Positions 7,895 to 17,954 of a stretch of DNA of 64,000 nt are shown here, piece after piece. The notes under the pieces are model-generated. The model was not told where the DNA came from and ran no database searches. It saw nothing but the letters and a program-made list of their open reading frames with translations. The DNA is taken from contig NZ_JAMQBK010000031.1 in NCBI RefSeq assembly GCF_023701485.1, positions 186,001-250,000 on the forward strand, read 5' to 3'. The position numbers and the translations under genes are program-made. How positions within the stretch are numbered: position 1 is the first letter of the stretch; every line of letters begins with the position of its first letter. The stretch comes from Aporhodopirellula aestuarii. GTDB lineage: Bacteria; Planctomycetota; Planctomycetia; Pirellulales; Pirellulaceae.

Positions 7895-9966
7895 GGTCGC
7901 GTCCACCATACGATGGCGATTCCCAAAACCATGCACGTGCCGGTAACCGCGAGCCACATCGGAGGAAGGTGACGACTCGATTCCATGTCCGCTCCCAAGA
8001 ACGAGAGTTTCTCGTGGTAGCGAGCAACCATTTCGAGCAAACCGTTGTGCAGGAAGTGCAGTAGCATGCCTGGCAACACGCTGCCGCTACGATAGGCGAG
8101 CCAACCGAGCAGAATCCCCAACAACGTGGTTGGCAAGAACCGCTCGATCAACAAGGCACTGCCCACAAACACGTGGAAGAGCCCAAACAATACCGCGGTC
8201 GTCATGATCGTCTGCCACGGGCGAAGCACGCTCGAAAACGCGGAGAACAGGTAACCGCGGAAGCACAGTTCTTCGACCACGGCGGGGGTGAGCGCCATCG
8301 TCGCCAGCAACACCAGCGGGGAGATCGTCTTCCACTTGTCGAGCACACCACGAGTCCGCTCGATCTGGTCTTCGCTCAGCAACGCCCAACCCCACTGGTC
8401 GGCGAGCACCAACGCTTCATGTGCGAACGCCCACGCACCAAGCGACATCACCGCGGCGCCCAAGTAAAACCCAAGGCTTGTGCGTTCAAGACGATACGTT
8501 GATCGATAACGATGCCGCCCCAGGAACGTCGCGAACCAGGGAATCAAGCCGAATGCAGCAATCAATGCGAAGGCGTTGAGCGTCAACTGGAACGCAACGT
8601 CGACGGCCCCTTCCTGACTTCGCACCCACTGCATCAACGCGTTCGATACGACAAACGAGACGGGTAACAACAACGCGATGACCATCCCGGCTTCGCCAAT
8701 GGTCGGACGCAGTGTCGATTGAGCGGGACGTTTGAACAAAGAACCGATCGACGCGTCACTGGTTCGATTGACGGCATCGTTGCCGAACAATTTTGCCGCG
8801 ATCGCCAGGGCCGCAACGGCATAGAGCACCGTCGAAGCAATCGCCAGCGTGGCACCAAACACATGCACATTGTCGGCAAGAATCTCTCGCGCCAACAGCA
8901 CAATATTGAGCAGCGGCGCAACCGCGAGTGCACCATCTAATCCGATTCCAGGCATCAGTGATAGCATCGCCGGGGCGAGCGATAGCAGCATGACCGGGAT
9001 TAAATACGCCTGTGCCTCTTTAAATGACCGTGCAAAACTGGTCAGCGACAACAGCACCGCCGCAAAAAAAGCACTGAAGAGCACGAGCAGCAAAAAGATC
9101 AAACTCATCTCTTTCAATCCGAGCCCGGCGCCTTCACCAGCTAACATTGGCATCAACCCGGTCAGCGAAAGCGTGGTGAACATCGCCCCCAAGTTCGCGA
9201 CCGCGGTTAACAATGCGACGCTGACCACGGCAACGTACTTCGCGAGTAACAACCACCACCGCGGCACCGGGGAGGCCATCAGCGCCTCCATCGTCCCCCG
9301 CTCCCGTTCACCAGCGGTCAAATCGATCGCGGGATAAACCGCGCCCGTGATCGTCATCAGCACCAAGACCAGCGGAATGATCGACGCGAGCACATTGCCG
9401 CTGGGACGCTCGCCGATTTCGGTTGTGTTGATCTCAAAGGACGTAAAACTCGGCACAACACGTTTCAGGATTCCGACCGTGTCCTCGAGTTTCAGCCAAT
9501 GCAAACGTTCGATCAATATCCGCCGCGCCGATTGGCTCGCTTGATCGCCGGCGAACGCCGTGATCGTGATCGCGGATGGTTCGTTGTTGGCGATCTCAAC
9601 TTTCGCGGCCACGTCGAGCTGATTGTCGAGCAGTGCCTCATTCGGTTCGATAGCGTCGGTAACAACGACTTTGAACTCCGCCAAATTTCCGCCACTAGCG
9701 TCTTGGACCGATTGCGGCGGTGCGCTACGAGGATCATTCAACAACGACTGCAACCAATCGCTTTCATCCGCGGTAGCGACTCCGACAACAAATCCCGTTT
9801 CGCCGGGACCGCCCGATGAGATCAAAAATCGATTCAACGCCATGCTGAGCAATGGGTAGACCAGCAACGGCATCATCACCAACGTGAGAATCGTACGTCG
9901 ATCGCGAAGGGTTTCGCGAAGCTCTTTCCGGCTGAGACGAGCCAACCGTGACCAGGACAATTTCAC
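7873..9966 (-). CDS. ABC-2 type permease fused to CPBP intramembrane protease
   Basis: A 697-residue fusion. The N-terminal half begins with a cytoplasmic segment (RKELRETLRDRRTILTLVMM) and a first helix, a large extracytoplasmic loop (about 40-180), and five more helices, the layout of NatB/ABC-2 export permeases; LTAGERERGTMEALMASPV is a hallmark. The C-terminal half is a CPBP (type II CAAX-like) membrane metalloprotease with its motifs intact: EELCFRG at about 565-571, GLFHV with His at about 598, and HFLHN at about 637-641. The ATP-binding partner lies upstream with an ATGA overlap. The combination suggests export coupled to intramembrane proteolysis. I recall similar fusions as a planctomycete habit. 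Confidence 0.88.
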   Translation of the reverse strand: MKLSWSRLARLSRKELRETLRDRRTILTLVMMPLLVYPLLSMALNRFLISSGGPGETGFVVGVATADESDWLQSLLNDPRSAPPQSVQDASGGNLAEFKVVVTDAIEPNEALLDNQLDVAAKVEIANNEPSAITITAFAGDQASQSARRILIERLHWLKLEDTVGILKRVVPSFTSFEINTTEIGERPSGNVLASIIPLVLVLMTITGAVYPAIDLTAGERERGTMEALMASPVPRWWLLLAKYVAVVSVALLTAVANLGAMFTTLSLTGLMPMLAGEGAGLGLKEMSLIFLLLVLFSAFFAAVLLSLTSFARSFKEAQAYLIPVMLLSLAPAMLSLMPGIGLDGALAVAPLLNIVLLAREILADNVHVFGATLAIASTVLYAVAALAIAAKLFGNDAVNRTSDASIGSLFKRPAQSTLRPTIGEAGMVIALLLPVSFVVSNALMQWVRSQEGAVDVAFQLTLNAFALIAAFGLIPWFATFLGRHRYRSTYRLERTSLGFYLGAAVMSLGAWAFAHEALVLADQWGWALLSEDQIERTRGVLDKWKTISPLVLLATMALTPAVVEELCFRGYLFSAFSSVLRPWQTIMTTAVLFGLFHVFVGSALLIERFLPTTLLGILLGWLAYRSGSVLPGMLLHFLHNGLLEMVARYHEKLSFLGADMESSRHLPPMWLAVTGTCMVLGIAIVWWTRPQDRYAR

Positions 9967-10718
9967 GCGTTGGTCTCATTCAAAGCGGAAGATGGGTTCA
10001 TTAAGTCGTCAAACATTTCGACAAGGTGTTGGCGTCCCGAAGCTTCACGGAGCGCAGAAAGCGTTCCGTGATAACGGAGTTTGCCACGATGCAGCAAACC
10101 AAAATTGTCACACAATCGTTCGGCTTCATCGAGCCGGTGCGTGCACACGACGACGGCCTTTCCGACCTGTCGCAGGTGAGCGATGTAACGAAAAATCGTC
10201 TGCACGCCGACAACGTCGAGTCCGCGGGTGGGCTCGTCGAGCAACATCACCGGTGGATCATGAATCAGTCCACGGACGAGTGTCACGCGTTGTCTTTGTC
10301 CGGTCGACAATGTCCCCGCACGACGATCGAGCAACGCTTTGATATCCATCACGTCGGCGAGCATCTTCAGTCGTTCCACCGCTTCATCGGGCGAAACGCC
10401 GTACAAATCAGCAAAGTACAGCAACATTTCGCGCACGCTCAGCCATGGGTAGACGCCGTCGCTGGCCGACACAAAACCGAGTTTTGATTTAGCCGCAAAA
10501 GGGTCCACCGACGTGCGAACCCCGGCGACTTCGGTGTAACCATCGTCGGGGACGACCAATCCGAGCACCATCCGGAGCGTCGTCGTCTTACCGGCACCGT
10601 TGGGCCCGAGCAAGCCATACACTTCCCCTGGTTGGACATCCAACGACAAGCCATCGACCGCACAGACGACCTCATTCTCGGCCACAAAACGCTTGGTCAA
10701 TGCGTGAATATGAAGCAT
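9963..10718 (-). CDS. ABC transporter ATP-binding protein (NatA-like)
   Basis: A 251-residue ATPase. The start is taken at ATG 10718 (MLHIHALTKRF); an earlier in-frame ATG would add 24 unrelated residues. Walker A is GPNGAGKTT, the signature is LSTGQRQRVTL, and Walker B is VMLLDEPTRGLD followed by the H-loop VVVCTHR. The hydrophobic NGAGKTTTLRMVLGL stretch and the 'LSTGQRQR' signature are typical of Nat/CcmA-type export ATPases. Its TGA overlaps the ATG of the permease-protease gene, so the two form a two-gene operon encoding one transporter. Confidence 0.92.
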   Translation of the reverse strand: MLHIHALTKRFVAENEVVCAVDGLSLDVQPGEVYGLLGPNGAGKTTTLRMVLGLVVPDDGYTEVAGVRTSVDPFAAKSKLGFVSASDGVYPWLSVREMLLYFADLYGVSPDEAVERLKMLADVMDIKALLDRRAGTLSTGQRQRVTLVRGLIHDPPVMLLDEPTRGLDVVGVQTIFRYIAHLRQVGKAVVVCTHRLDEAERLCDNFGLLHRGKLRYHGTLSALREASGRQHLVEMFDDLMNPSSALNETNA

Positions 10719-10817
10719 GGTGTCGCGGTCGGTGGCAACGAGAAGAAGAGAAGGATACACCGGAACACGCCCTACGCACGTTCCAATCAAATGGGTCTAT
10801 GAATTAAAGCTCCGAAT

Positions 10818-13800
10818 TCAGGCTCCAAACCCGCCGCCGCCCGGGGTTTCGAGACACAACCGATCCCCCGCCTCGATCGGAACCGATACACAGCCCGCCA
10901 ACGGCATCTGCTTTCCGTTCCGAATCAACATTTGCCGCCCCGGTTTACCGGCGCCCCCTCCGCGACAACCATACGGCGACGTTGTTCGTCGCGATGTCAT
11001 CAACGAAAGCGTCAACGGTCTCAAAAACTCCATTTCACGTATCATACCATCCCCGCCACGGTGACGCCCGGCACCACCGCTTCCACGCCGGATTGCAAAT
11101 TCCCATAGCCGAACCGGCAATCGCGATTCCAAAATTTCCGGATCAGTGATCCGAGTATTGGTCATGTGCGTGTGCACCGCGTCAGCGCCATCGGCGAACT
11201 CCGTCGCCCCCGCTCCTCCGCCGATCGTTTCGTAGTACCCAAACGTGTCGTCACCGAGCAAAAGATTATTCATCGTTCCTTGAGACGCCGCAGCGACACC
11301 GAGCGCGCCGAGCAACACGTCGACAACGCGATTGGACGTTTCCACATTCCCCGCGACCACGGCGGGACATCGCCACGCGTCTTCATCGCCGGGCGGGTCG
11401 AGTAATCCCGACGGAACGATCAATTCGATCCGCCGTAAAACGCCATCACACAACGGCAGTTCATTGGGGGCCACACATCGTAATACATACAACACAGCCG
11501 CGGTGACAATCGACCGCGTCGCGTTGAAGCCGTTCGGGTGAACGTCTCCCGAACCGGAAAAATCGATGGTCAGACGGCGTGCTTCCGAGTCAGGCGTTAA
11601 TCTGACTTGGATCGGTGTGCCATCATCGAGCTGATCGGCAAAACTTCGAACCTCATTTCCGAGCGATTCGATCCACGTCGCGGTGGCTTCCCCTGCAACG
11701 TGCATCAGTCGCTGGAGAAGCGACGCTAACCGGCCCGGTGGCAGTGATTCCGCCAGGCCCATGATCGCTCGCGCGCCTTCCCTCCCCGCTGCTTCGGCCG
11801 CTGCGATGTCGGCCATGTTTTCTTCCACACTCCGTGATGGATAGCGGCCCGACGACAACAACTCACGCAATGACGCGTGGTGAGAAACGCCAGCACGAGT
11901 CAGCGGCATATTTCGAATCAGCACACCTTCTTCGCCCAAACATGTCGCCGCAGGTGCCATCGACCCCGGAACCATTCCGCCGATTTCCGCGTGGTGGCAA
12001 CGTGACGCGACGAAGTAATCACAGGGCCATCCGAGCGGACGTTGATCCGCCTGCGATTCGCAAAACACCGGCGTCACAACCGTGACATCGGGCAAGTGAG
12101 AACCACCTGTGAACGGATCGTTGCTGATGAAGCAATCACCTTGCTGCATGTCCGGGAACGTTTTCGCCATACTGCGAACGGTATGCCCCATCGCACCGAG
12201 GTGCACCGGAACGTGAGGCGCGTTGGCGACGAGGGATCCATCGCCGAGGAAAACCGCGCAACTGTAATCGCGTCGCTCCTTCACATTAACGCTCACGCTC
12301 GTGCGCCGGATCACCTCGCCCATCGCTTCGGCGATCCCTTGCACGCGCCGACTGACGACCTCCATTTCGATCGCATCATCAGCGTGCTCACCTTCGGCCG
12401 CTTCCGAAGAACCCTGTCGTTGTGAAGCGTCTTCCTCGCCCCGCATCCGCCGCAGTTCGATGATCCCATCGCCCCGCACGTCGGCCGCCCACCCCGACTC
12501 AACATTCAGAATTGAGTGGGGTGAGGAGATGATCGCCGGACCGACAATCGATTCTCCACCCGTGAATTGCTCACGGTCAAAAACGGGAACCGCATCTTCG
12601 GCCGCTGGTGCAAACGCGACCGTTTCGCTGACGACTTGATTGGCCCGGCCGGTGCTTTCGTCGACTGCCGCATGAGCTTTTTGTTGGATAGTCGCTTCAC
12701 ATCGCATCGACACAATCTCGATCGGCATGTTTGTGCGATCGTACCCGAACGTCGACTCATGTTTGGCATCCATCCGAGCGGCGAGTGTTTCGATCGGTTC
12801 CAACGGGATCTCGAGTGTGGACTGTGTTCCTGAATAACGCACGTCGCCCCACAGTGTGACGTGCAAGCGTCCTTTCTGCGGACCGTCATCGGAGAGCGAT
12901 TCTTCTCGGTAAAGCGTCTCGAGACATTCCTCACAGATCTGCGACGCCACATCACTTAACTGCCTTTGACATCCCGCGGGCATACGTCGTGGCATGGATC
13001 CGTCTGCGATCGTTTGTTGCCACGACCGTGTCACGATTCGTCCAACCGCGGCATGACCGATGCCGACTGCGGACAAAATACCGGACTGAGGGTGGTCCAC
13101 GACATGCGACATTCCGAGCGTCTCGGCGACTCGGCAGAGATGCCCACCAGCAGCTCCACCAAAACCCACCAACGCCATCTTGCGAACATCGTTGCCCGCC
13201 GACGTCGTAACGACACGAACCGCCTCGGCCATTTCCGTCACCGCGATCCGCAAGAACCCCTCCGCCAACTGGGTCGGCGACGTCGCAACCTCATCGGGAA
13301 GCAATTTGTGAATCGCATTGAGTTCTTTCCATGATGCCGCCGGATCCAAGCGAAATGGAAAGCGTTCGATCGGCAACCGACCCAAAATCACGTTGATGTC
13401 TGTGATCGTCAGCGGTCCTCCGCGTCCGTAACAGGCCGGTCCCGGATCAGCGCCCGCACTGTCGGGGCCGACGAATAAACGCCCGTCTCTCACCCCGCAG
13501 ATTGATCCGCCTCCAGCGGCAACGGTGTGGATATCCATCATCGGTGTCAGCACACGGATACCACCGATCTGACTCTCTTGACGCCGCCCGATTTCACCAT
13601 CGAAACGGCTGACATCGGTGCTCGTGCCACCCATGTCCAGTCCGACCGCGCCAGGAATCCCGAGCGATTTGGCGATCTCGGCGAGTGCCACCACGCCTCC
13701 CGCCGGCCCCGACAAAACGCTTTCCCTACCGCGAAAACCACCGGAGGCGACCAGGTTCCCACCACTCGTCATCCACCGCAGCTTACACTTCTCCGGCCCA

Positions 13801-14747
13801 CCAAATTGTTCTTCCACGCGAGCGACGTAATCTTCGAGCACCGGTTGCAGATACGCGTCGAGCGTCGTCGTTTCGGCCCGCGGCACGATCCGAGGCAACG
13901 CTGCCACTAACGTCGAACGCACCACTCGATCAAATCCGACCTCGCGTGCGATTCGCTCAGCAAGTCGTTCCTGAGCGTCATTCTGGTACGAATGCATGAA
14001 ACAAATCGCCACGACTTCGGGACGATCAACCGAGTCAAAAAGGGTCTGCAACTGTTTTCTCAAAACAGCTTCGTCGATCGCAATCATTTCGTCGCCAGAC
14101 GCTGCCAATCGGCATCGCACCTCGATAATCTGCTTGGGCAGCGGAGTCGGCTTGACGATTTCGAGCGAGAAGAGATCGGGCCGGTCTTGCGTTCCGATCG
14201 CCAACAAATCGCCGAGCCCCTCGTTAATCAGCAGAGCCGTACTCGCACCTCCGCGCGTCAAGAGTGCGTTGGTGCCTCGAGTGGTTCCCAAGCGAACCTG
14301 CAGATTGGGCAGCGGATCTCGCAATCCGCGTCCGAGTAACAAACGTGTCGCTAACACGGGAGCTTCCAATCCCGCATCAAGCGTGAGCCGTAGCCCCGCG
14401 ACTCGCTCCGTGCCGATCCGGTGATCGCGATCGAGTGTCAGTTCAACCGCAACGCCTTCGCTCGGCTCCCCCACGGTACGATCGACATGACACCTCTGCA
14501 CCACACCGAGCGAGGTTTCATCCACACCGACCAACCGTGCACCGATCCAAAAGTCTTCTCGCACGAGCGATCCCGGCATCCGCACGATCAACTCGCGGGG
14601 TGCCACGACGTCGGCCAGGTCCACCGTCACCAACCCACTGCTGAGCACCTTGAACGTGTCCTGCTGCGGAGCCTCGTGAGGGTGATGCCGCGTGACCAAA
14701 CAATCGGTAAACGTACCGCCGATATCAGCCCAAACTTCGATCATCAT
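10818..14747 (-). CDS. 5-oxoprolinase (HyuA-HyuB single chain)
   Basis: A 1309-residue ATP-dependent hydrolase of the 5-oxoprolinase/hydantoinase family. Residues 1 to about 745 are the HyuA half: [13 protein letters not shown] at the start, [10 protein letters not shown], and [13 protein letters not shown] with the phosphate-binding motif. A hydrophilic Glu/Asp-rich linker (about 750-790) leads to the HyuB half (about 795-1309), recognisable by [31 protein letters not shown] and the glycine-rich end [10 protein letters not shown]. The reaction is ATP-driven opening of 5-oxo-L-proline to glutamate; single-chain forms are usual for true 5-oxoprolinase, although N-methylhydantoin or related substrates cannot be excluded. 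An alternative ATG lies one codon downstream. Confidence 0.88.
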   Translation of the reverse strand: MMIEVWADIGGTFTDCLVTRHHPHEAPQQDTFKVLSSGLVTVDLADVVAPRELIVRMPGSLVREDFWIGARLVGVDETSLGVVQRCHVDRTVGEPSEGVAVELTLDRDHRIGTERVAGLRLTLDAGLEAPVLATRLLLGRGLRDPLPNLQVRLGTTRGTNALLTRGGASTALLINEGLGDLLAIGTQDRPDLFSLEIVKPTPLPKQIIEVRCRLAASGDEMIAIDEAVLRKQLQTLFDSVDRPEVVAICFMHSYQNDAQERLAERIAREVGFDRVVRSTLVAALPRIVPRAETTTLDAYLQPVLEDYVARVEEQFGGPEKCKLRWMTSGGNLVASGGFRGRESVLSGPAGGVVALAEIAKSLGIPGAVGLDMGGTSTDVSRFDGEIGRRQESQIGGIRVLTPMMDIHTVAAGGGSICGVRDGRLFVGPDSAGADPGPACYGRGGPLTITDINVILGRLPIERFPFRLDPAASWKELNAIHKLLPDEVATSPTQLAEGFLRIAVTEMAEAVRVVTTSAGNDVRKMALVGFGGAAGGHLCRVAETLGMSHVVDHPQSGILSAVGIGHAAVGRIVTRSWQQTIADGSMPRRMPAGCQRQLSDVASQICEECLETLYREESLSDDGPQKGRLHVTLWGDVRYSGTQSTLEIPLEPIETLAARMDAKHESTFGYDRTNMPIEIVSMRCEATIQQKAHAAVDESTGRANQVVSETVAFAPAAEDAVPVFDREQFTGGESIVGPAIISSPHSILNVESGWAADVRGDGIIELRRMRGEEDASQRQGSSEAAEGEHADDAIEMEVVSRRVQGIAEAMGEVIRRTSVSVNVKERRDYSCAVFLGDGSLVANAPHVPVHLGAMGHTVRSMAKTFPDMQQGDCFISNDPFTGGSHLPDVTVVTPVFCESQADQRPLGWPCDYFVASRCHHAEIGGMVPGSMAPAATCLGEEGVLIRNMPLTRAGVSHHASLRELLSSGRYPSRSVEENMADIAAAEAAGREGARAIMGLAESLPPGRLASLLQRLMHVAGEATATWIESLGNEVRSFADQLDDGTPIQVRLTPDSEARRLTIDFSGSGDVHPNGFNATRSIVTAAVLYVLRCVAPNELPLCDGVLRRIELIVPSGLLDPPGDEDAWRCPAVVAGNVETSNRVVDVLLGALGVAAASQGTMNNLLLGDDTFGYYETIGGGAGATEFADGADAVHTHMTNTRITDPEILESRLPVRLWEFAIRRGSGGAGRHRGGDGMIREMEFLRPLTLSLMTSRRTTSPYGCRGGGAGKPGRQMLIRNGKQMPLAGCVSVPIEAGDRLCLETPGGGGFGA

Positions 14748-14794
14748 CCGTCGCTAATTTGTAATGGACCACCGTTGAAGGTGGCGAGGCTGCA

Positions 14795-16141
14795 TCAATC
14801 GGAATGGAACAAGCTGAGGATTTCGTCGGTGTCATCGAGGTCGATCAGCGCCACGATGATGTCCCCCACCTTCAACACGTCTTTTGCGGTGGGTACGCGA
14901 ACAAAACCGTCTCGCTGAATCGCAGCAATCAAGCATCGCCCGGCCAGCGGCAAGTTTGCCAATGAGGCTTTCGTAATCGGCGAGTCCGGCAACACTTCGA
15001 GTTCATAAACCCCGATCGAACCGTTTGGCAATTTCGTCTGGCTGATCACGGCACCTTCGTTGAGGAAACCGAGGATCTGCCGCGCGACAACGTCGCGTTC
15101 ACTAACCGCCAAGTCGATACCGAGTTTGCCGACGACGTTTGCATAGTCAGGACGCCCGACGACACACATCACCCGAGATGCCCCGAGCTCCCTCGCCTCG
15201 ACGCCAGCCATGATGTTGCTCTCGTCATTGCCCGTACAACCGACGAAATAGTCGACCGTGCCGCCGCCTTCGTCTTCGAGGACACTGCGACGGTTCGCAC
15301 TCGCCTGCACGATCGTCGCGTGAGGCAAGAGTTTGGAAAGTTGTTCGCAGCGGTGAGCATCGGTTTCCAACATCACGACGCGGAAATCCTCACGCCCCAA
15401 CAGGCTGGCCAGGTGATATCCGGTTTCGCCACCGCCAGCGATCATCACCTTGGCTTTCTTGCGTGCACGCTTTTCGCCACCAAACACTTTCCGTGCGACG
15501 CTGATCGCATCAGGCATCCCCACGAGGCTGACCCGGTCGCCGACGTGCGTTTCGTCGGAACCACTCGCGATCCACATGCGGCCCTCGCGAGCGAGCGATC
15601 CGACCCGCACGCCCTGCGGCAAATCCAGCTCCATCAGTTTCTTGCCCGTCGCCGTCGCTCCCCCTGCGACCTCCATCTCGTAGACCTGTAATTGTCCACG
15701 AGCGAAGTGCTCAAGCGGAATCGCATCAGGGTTGCGAATCGCCCGGGCGAGTTCCGACGCCGACAACTGTTCGAGCGATAACAAACTGTCGATACCAAAG
15801 TGCTGTTGGTAATCGAATGTCGCCAAGTCGCGAAACGCGGGTGCGTAGACACGAGCGATCGAGCGGCGGGCACCGAGGGCTTTCGCCATGCTGGCGGCGA
15901 CAATGTTGACTTCGTCGTTGCCTGTGACGGCCAAACAAAGGTCCGCGCTGAGCACGTCCGCCGAAAACAACACGGTACTCTGAGAAGCGTTGCCCTCAAT
16001 CGCACGAACGTCGAGTTCACTGTTGATCGTGCGCACGATTTCCGGATCGCTGTCGATCAACGTCACGCTGTGTCTTCGTCGACACAACATGTCCGCGATC
16101 CAGCGTCCGACTGTCCCGCCGCCGAGCGTTAGAATTCGCAT
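14795..16141 (-). CDS. trkA: Trk potassium uptake regulator TrkA
   Basis: A 448-residue peripheral membrane protein with two RCK units. Each has a Rossmann NAD-binding start: GGGTVGRWIADML with acidic SDPE at the strand end, and IAGGGETGYHLASLL with LETD. Each is followed by a TrkA-C domain (around 145-220 and 365-448). It gates K+ uptake through a TrkH/TrkG pore in response to nucleotides. No pore gene lies in the window. The gene begins 4 bases after a 63-residue membrane-protein gene, so the two are an operon. Confidence 0.93.
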   Translation of the reverse strand: MRILTLGGGTVGRWIADMLCRRRHSVTLIDSDPEIVRTINSELDVRAIEGNASQSTVLFSADVLSADLCLAVTGNDEVNIVAASMAKALGARRSIARVYAPAFRDLATFDYQQHFGIDSLLSLEQLSASELARAIRNPDAIPLEHFARGQLQVYEMEVAGGATATGKKLMELDLPQGVRVGSLAREGRMWIASGSDETHVGDRVSLVGMPDAISVARKVFGGEKRARKKAKVMIAGGGETGYHLASLLGREDFRVVMLETDAHRCEQLSKLLPHATIVQASANRRSVLEDEGGGTVDYFVGCTGNDESNIMAGVEARELGASRVMCVVGRPDYANVVGKLGIDLAVSERDVVARQILGFLNEGAVISQTKLPNGSIGVYELEVLPDSPITKASLANLPLAGRCLIAAIQRDGFVRVPTAKDVLKVGDIIVALIDLDDTDEILSLFHSD

Positions 16142-16145
16142 CGAC

Positions 16146-16337
16146 CTATACCATCCAATCCATGATCAACAGGACGACAAACACAATCCCCATGAACCCC
16201 GTGATCCAGCGGGCGGTGTGCATCGCGTGCTTCAAGATCAAGGTCATGTCCTCATGCCGGGTCGCGCCGAACACCAGCGAAATTGCGACAATCAGCGGCA
16301 GATAATACAGCAGGTAGGTGGGAGAGATTGAAAGCAT
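16146..16337 (-). CDS. Small two-helix membrane protein upstream of trkA
   Basis: A 63-residue protein with two hydrophobic segments, TYLLYYLPLIVAISLVFGAT and ARWITGFMGIVFVVLLIMDW, joined by a hydrophilic loop (RHEDMTLILKHAMHT). The stop is 4 bases from the trkA start on the same strand, and the reading frame is clean, so I consider it real. It is not recognised as a named family. It could be an accessory subunit of the Trk system, but that rests on position alone. Confidence 0.65.
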   Translation of the reverse strand: MLSISPTYLLYYLPLIVAISLVFGATRHEDMTLILKHAMHTARWITGFMGIVFVVLLIMDWMV

Positions 16338-16841
16338 TTTGGATGGGCTGGAAGAGAAAACCGTGTTCGATACCGCAGCATCCTAGTGGAGCCACGCCCT
16401 ACGGGGCAATGGACCCGTCACACACCAAAGTGATCGCCTGTACACACATCGATAATTGGGATACGATCTTGCCGTTGTCCTCCCATTCGGTTTGGTCGAA
16501 TCAGTTGACCGATTCTGGCCCGGAAGCACCGCGTTGAGCCTTCTTTTCGGTAAAGGATTGTCGCTATCTCGACGACAAGCATTGAGATCTCGGACGGCTA
16601 ATCCGGTGTTCTGATAACCATCCGCATTGTGAAAGAACGGGGACACGGATTTGTCCATGGCGATTCCGCCCCGCCTCCGATTGACGATAGGATGGCTGCA
16701 AAAGTCGGGCTGCCAACGGTTTAGGAAATCATCAAGGCTGTGGTAATTCCCGATGAAGCGACCGCAAAAAACTTGACGCCACTGCGTCAAACCCCTATCA
16801 AATGCCCTCTCCCCGCCCCCCAGCCTTCACGAGCAACTTTT
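16338..16841. other. Intergenic region with no recognised gene
   Basis: This is a 504-base divergent gap between the trkA operon and a small membrane-protein gene. A minus-strand open frame of 135 codons (16383-16790) has an amino-acid make-up rich in Arg, Asn, Cys and His with no domain-like pattern, and it would begin less than 60 bases from the divergent gene start. I do not call it a gene. Decayed sequence is possible. Confidence 0.45.
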
Positions 16842-17072
16842 ATGTCGGCACTCACATCGTCAACTTTCCTAGCTCGCCGTGGTATTAGCGGGATCGTCAG
16901 CTGGTTCATTCGAATCGTCATTTATGACATCTGCATTACTGGCATTTCGGATGTTTTGGGTGTCTCGCGGATGGTCGCGTTGTTCATCTTCCTGGGCATT
17001 CTCGGCGTGATCGCGTTCGTCGGCTACATGATGCGGAACAAGTACGCGACGGATGCGGGCAGCGATTTTTAA
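16842..17072 (+). CDS. Small membrane protein (76 residues)
   Basis: It begins at ATG 16842 (MSALTSSTFLARRG), the point where protein-like sequence starts; the frame is open further upstream but that part is proline-rich and unlike a protein. It has one hydrophobic helix around residues 17-32 (VSWFIRIVIYDICITG) and a stronger one at about 43-62 (MVALFIFLGILGVIAFVGYM), then a short hydrophilic tail. No family recognised. It precedes the AIM24-like gene by 75 bases on the same strand. Confidence 0.6.
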   Translation: MSALTSSTFLARRGISGIVSWFIRIVIYDICITGISDVLGVSRMVALFIFLGILGVIAFVGYMMRNKYATDAGSDF

Positions 17073-17147
17073 TTTGAGGCAGGTGGCGTTCGCCCCATTG
17101 GGGTAGCGTCTTTTAAATACTGTCAGCTTCCCCGCGACCCCGCGTTT

Positions 17148-17921
17148 ATGCAGTTTCAGGTCCAGCACTCACCCGTTTTTTCGACGTTAGAAATTTCGCT
17201 CGCCCAAAACGAGTTCGTCGTCGCACAGCCCAACAGCATGCTGACGATGACCGCCGGCATCGGAATCTCGGCTCACATCGGACGGCAATCGCCAAAAGAC
17301 AACGTGGCAGTCGATAGCGATACGTCCCGCGATTCGGCACCGAACACTGGGGGAGTAAGGTCTGCAAAACCGAAGCGAAAACACTCGTGGACCGGCGGCT
17401 TTAAAAGTCTGCTCGGTGGTGAGAGTTTCTTTACAGCCGAATTCCGAGCCAAATCGGATGGCGAAACCGTCGTGCTCGCACCGGAGAGCTATGGCGATAT
17501 CGTCGTTCTCAACCTCGGCGGCGAAACCGGTTTCTACCTCACACGGGGTTCCTACCTCGCCAATACCGGCCAAACCGATATCCGCACCATCTACGGCGGT
17601 CTCAAAGGGTTGATGAGCAAAAAAGGCCTGTTCCTGATGCACGCCTCCGGCGCAGGACACGTTTTTTGTCAAAGCTACGGATCAGTTGTGCACCGCGAAC
17701 TCGCCGCCGATGAAACCATCTTCGTCGACAACCGGTTCATGGTGGCTTTCTCCGATACCGTCACCTACAAACTCGTCAAAGCGACCGAGAGCGTCCGCGA
17801 TTCGTTGATGTCGGGTGAAGGGTTAGTGAACCGTTACACGGGACCGGGGCACGTCTACTACCAAACACGCGGCCGGCCGAGTGGCGGATTCCTCAGCGTC
17901 TTGCTCGACGCATTCTTCTAG
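17148..17921 (+). CDS. TIGR00266/AIM24 family protein
   Basis: A 257-residue protein of the AIM24-like (TIGR00266) family, a double beta-roll fold of unknown biochemical function. It starts directly with the family's opening pattern (MQFQVQHSPVFSTLEISLAQ, then QPNSMLTMTAGI). Typical later elements are GESFFTAEF, LAPESYGDIVVLNL, the YLTRGSYLA strand and VDNRFMVAFSDTVTY. About 35 polar residues (around 45-80, including SAKPKRKHSW) form an insertion between the first strands. It is followed after 33 bases by the M48 peptidase gene and may be co-expressed with it. Confidence 0.87.
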   Translation: MQFQVQHSPVFSTLEISLAQNEFVVAQPNSMLTMTAGIGISAHIGRQSPKDNVAVDSDTSRDSAPNTGGVRSAKPKRKHSWTGGFKSLLGGESFFTAEFRAKSDGETVVLAPESYGDIVVLNLGGETGFYLTRGSYLANTGQTDIRTIYGGLKGLMSKKGLFLMHASGAGHVFCQSYGSVVHRELAADETIFVDNRFMVAFSDTVTYKLVKATESVRDSLMSGEGLVNRYTGPGHVYYQTRGRPSGGFLSVLLDAFF

Positions 17922-17954
17922 CGTCGCTTCCTTTAAGCGCCGCTTCGCCCCGCG

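Noticed and set aside
16383-16790. Minus-strand frame of 135 codons in the trkA upstream gap
   Set aside because: Composition is unlike the neighbours' proteins, no domain, and it would crowd the divergent gene's promoter.
17083-17110. Short CCCC/GGGG hairpin after the 76-residue membrane protein gene
   Set aside because: The stem is five base pairs with almost no loop and only a weak T run, not enough to call a terminator.
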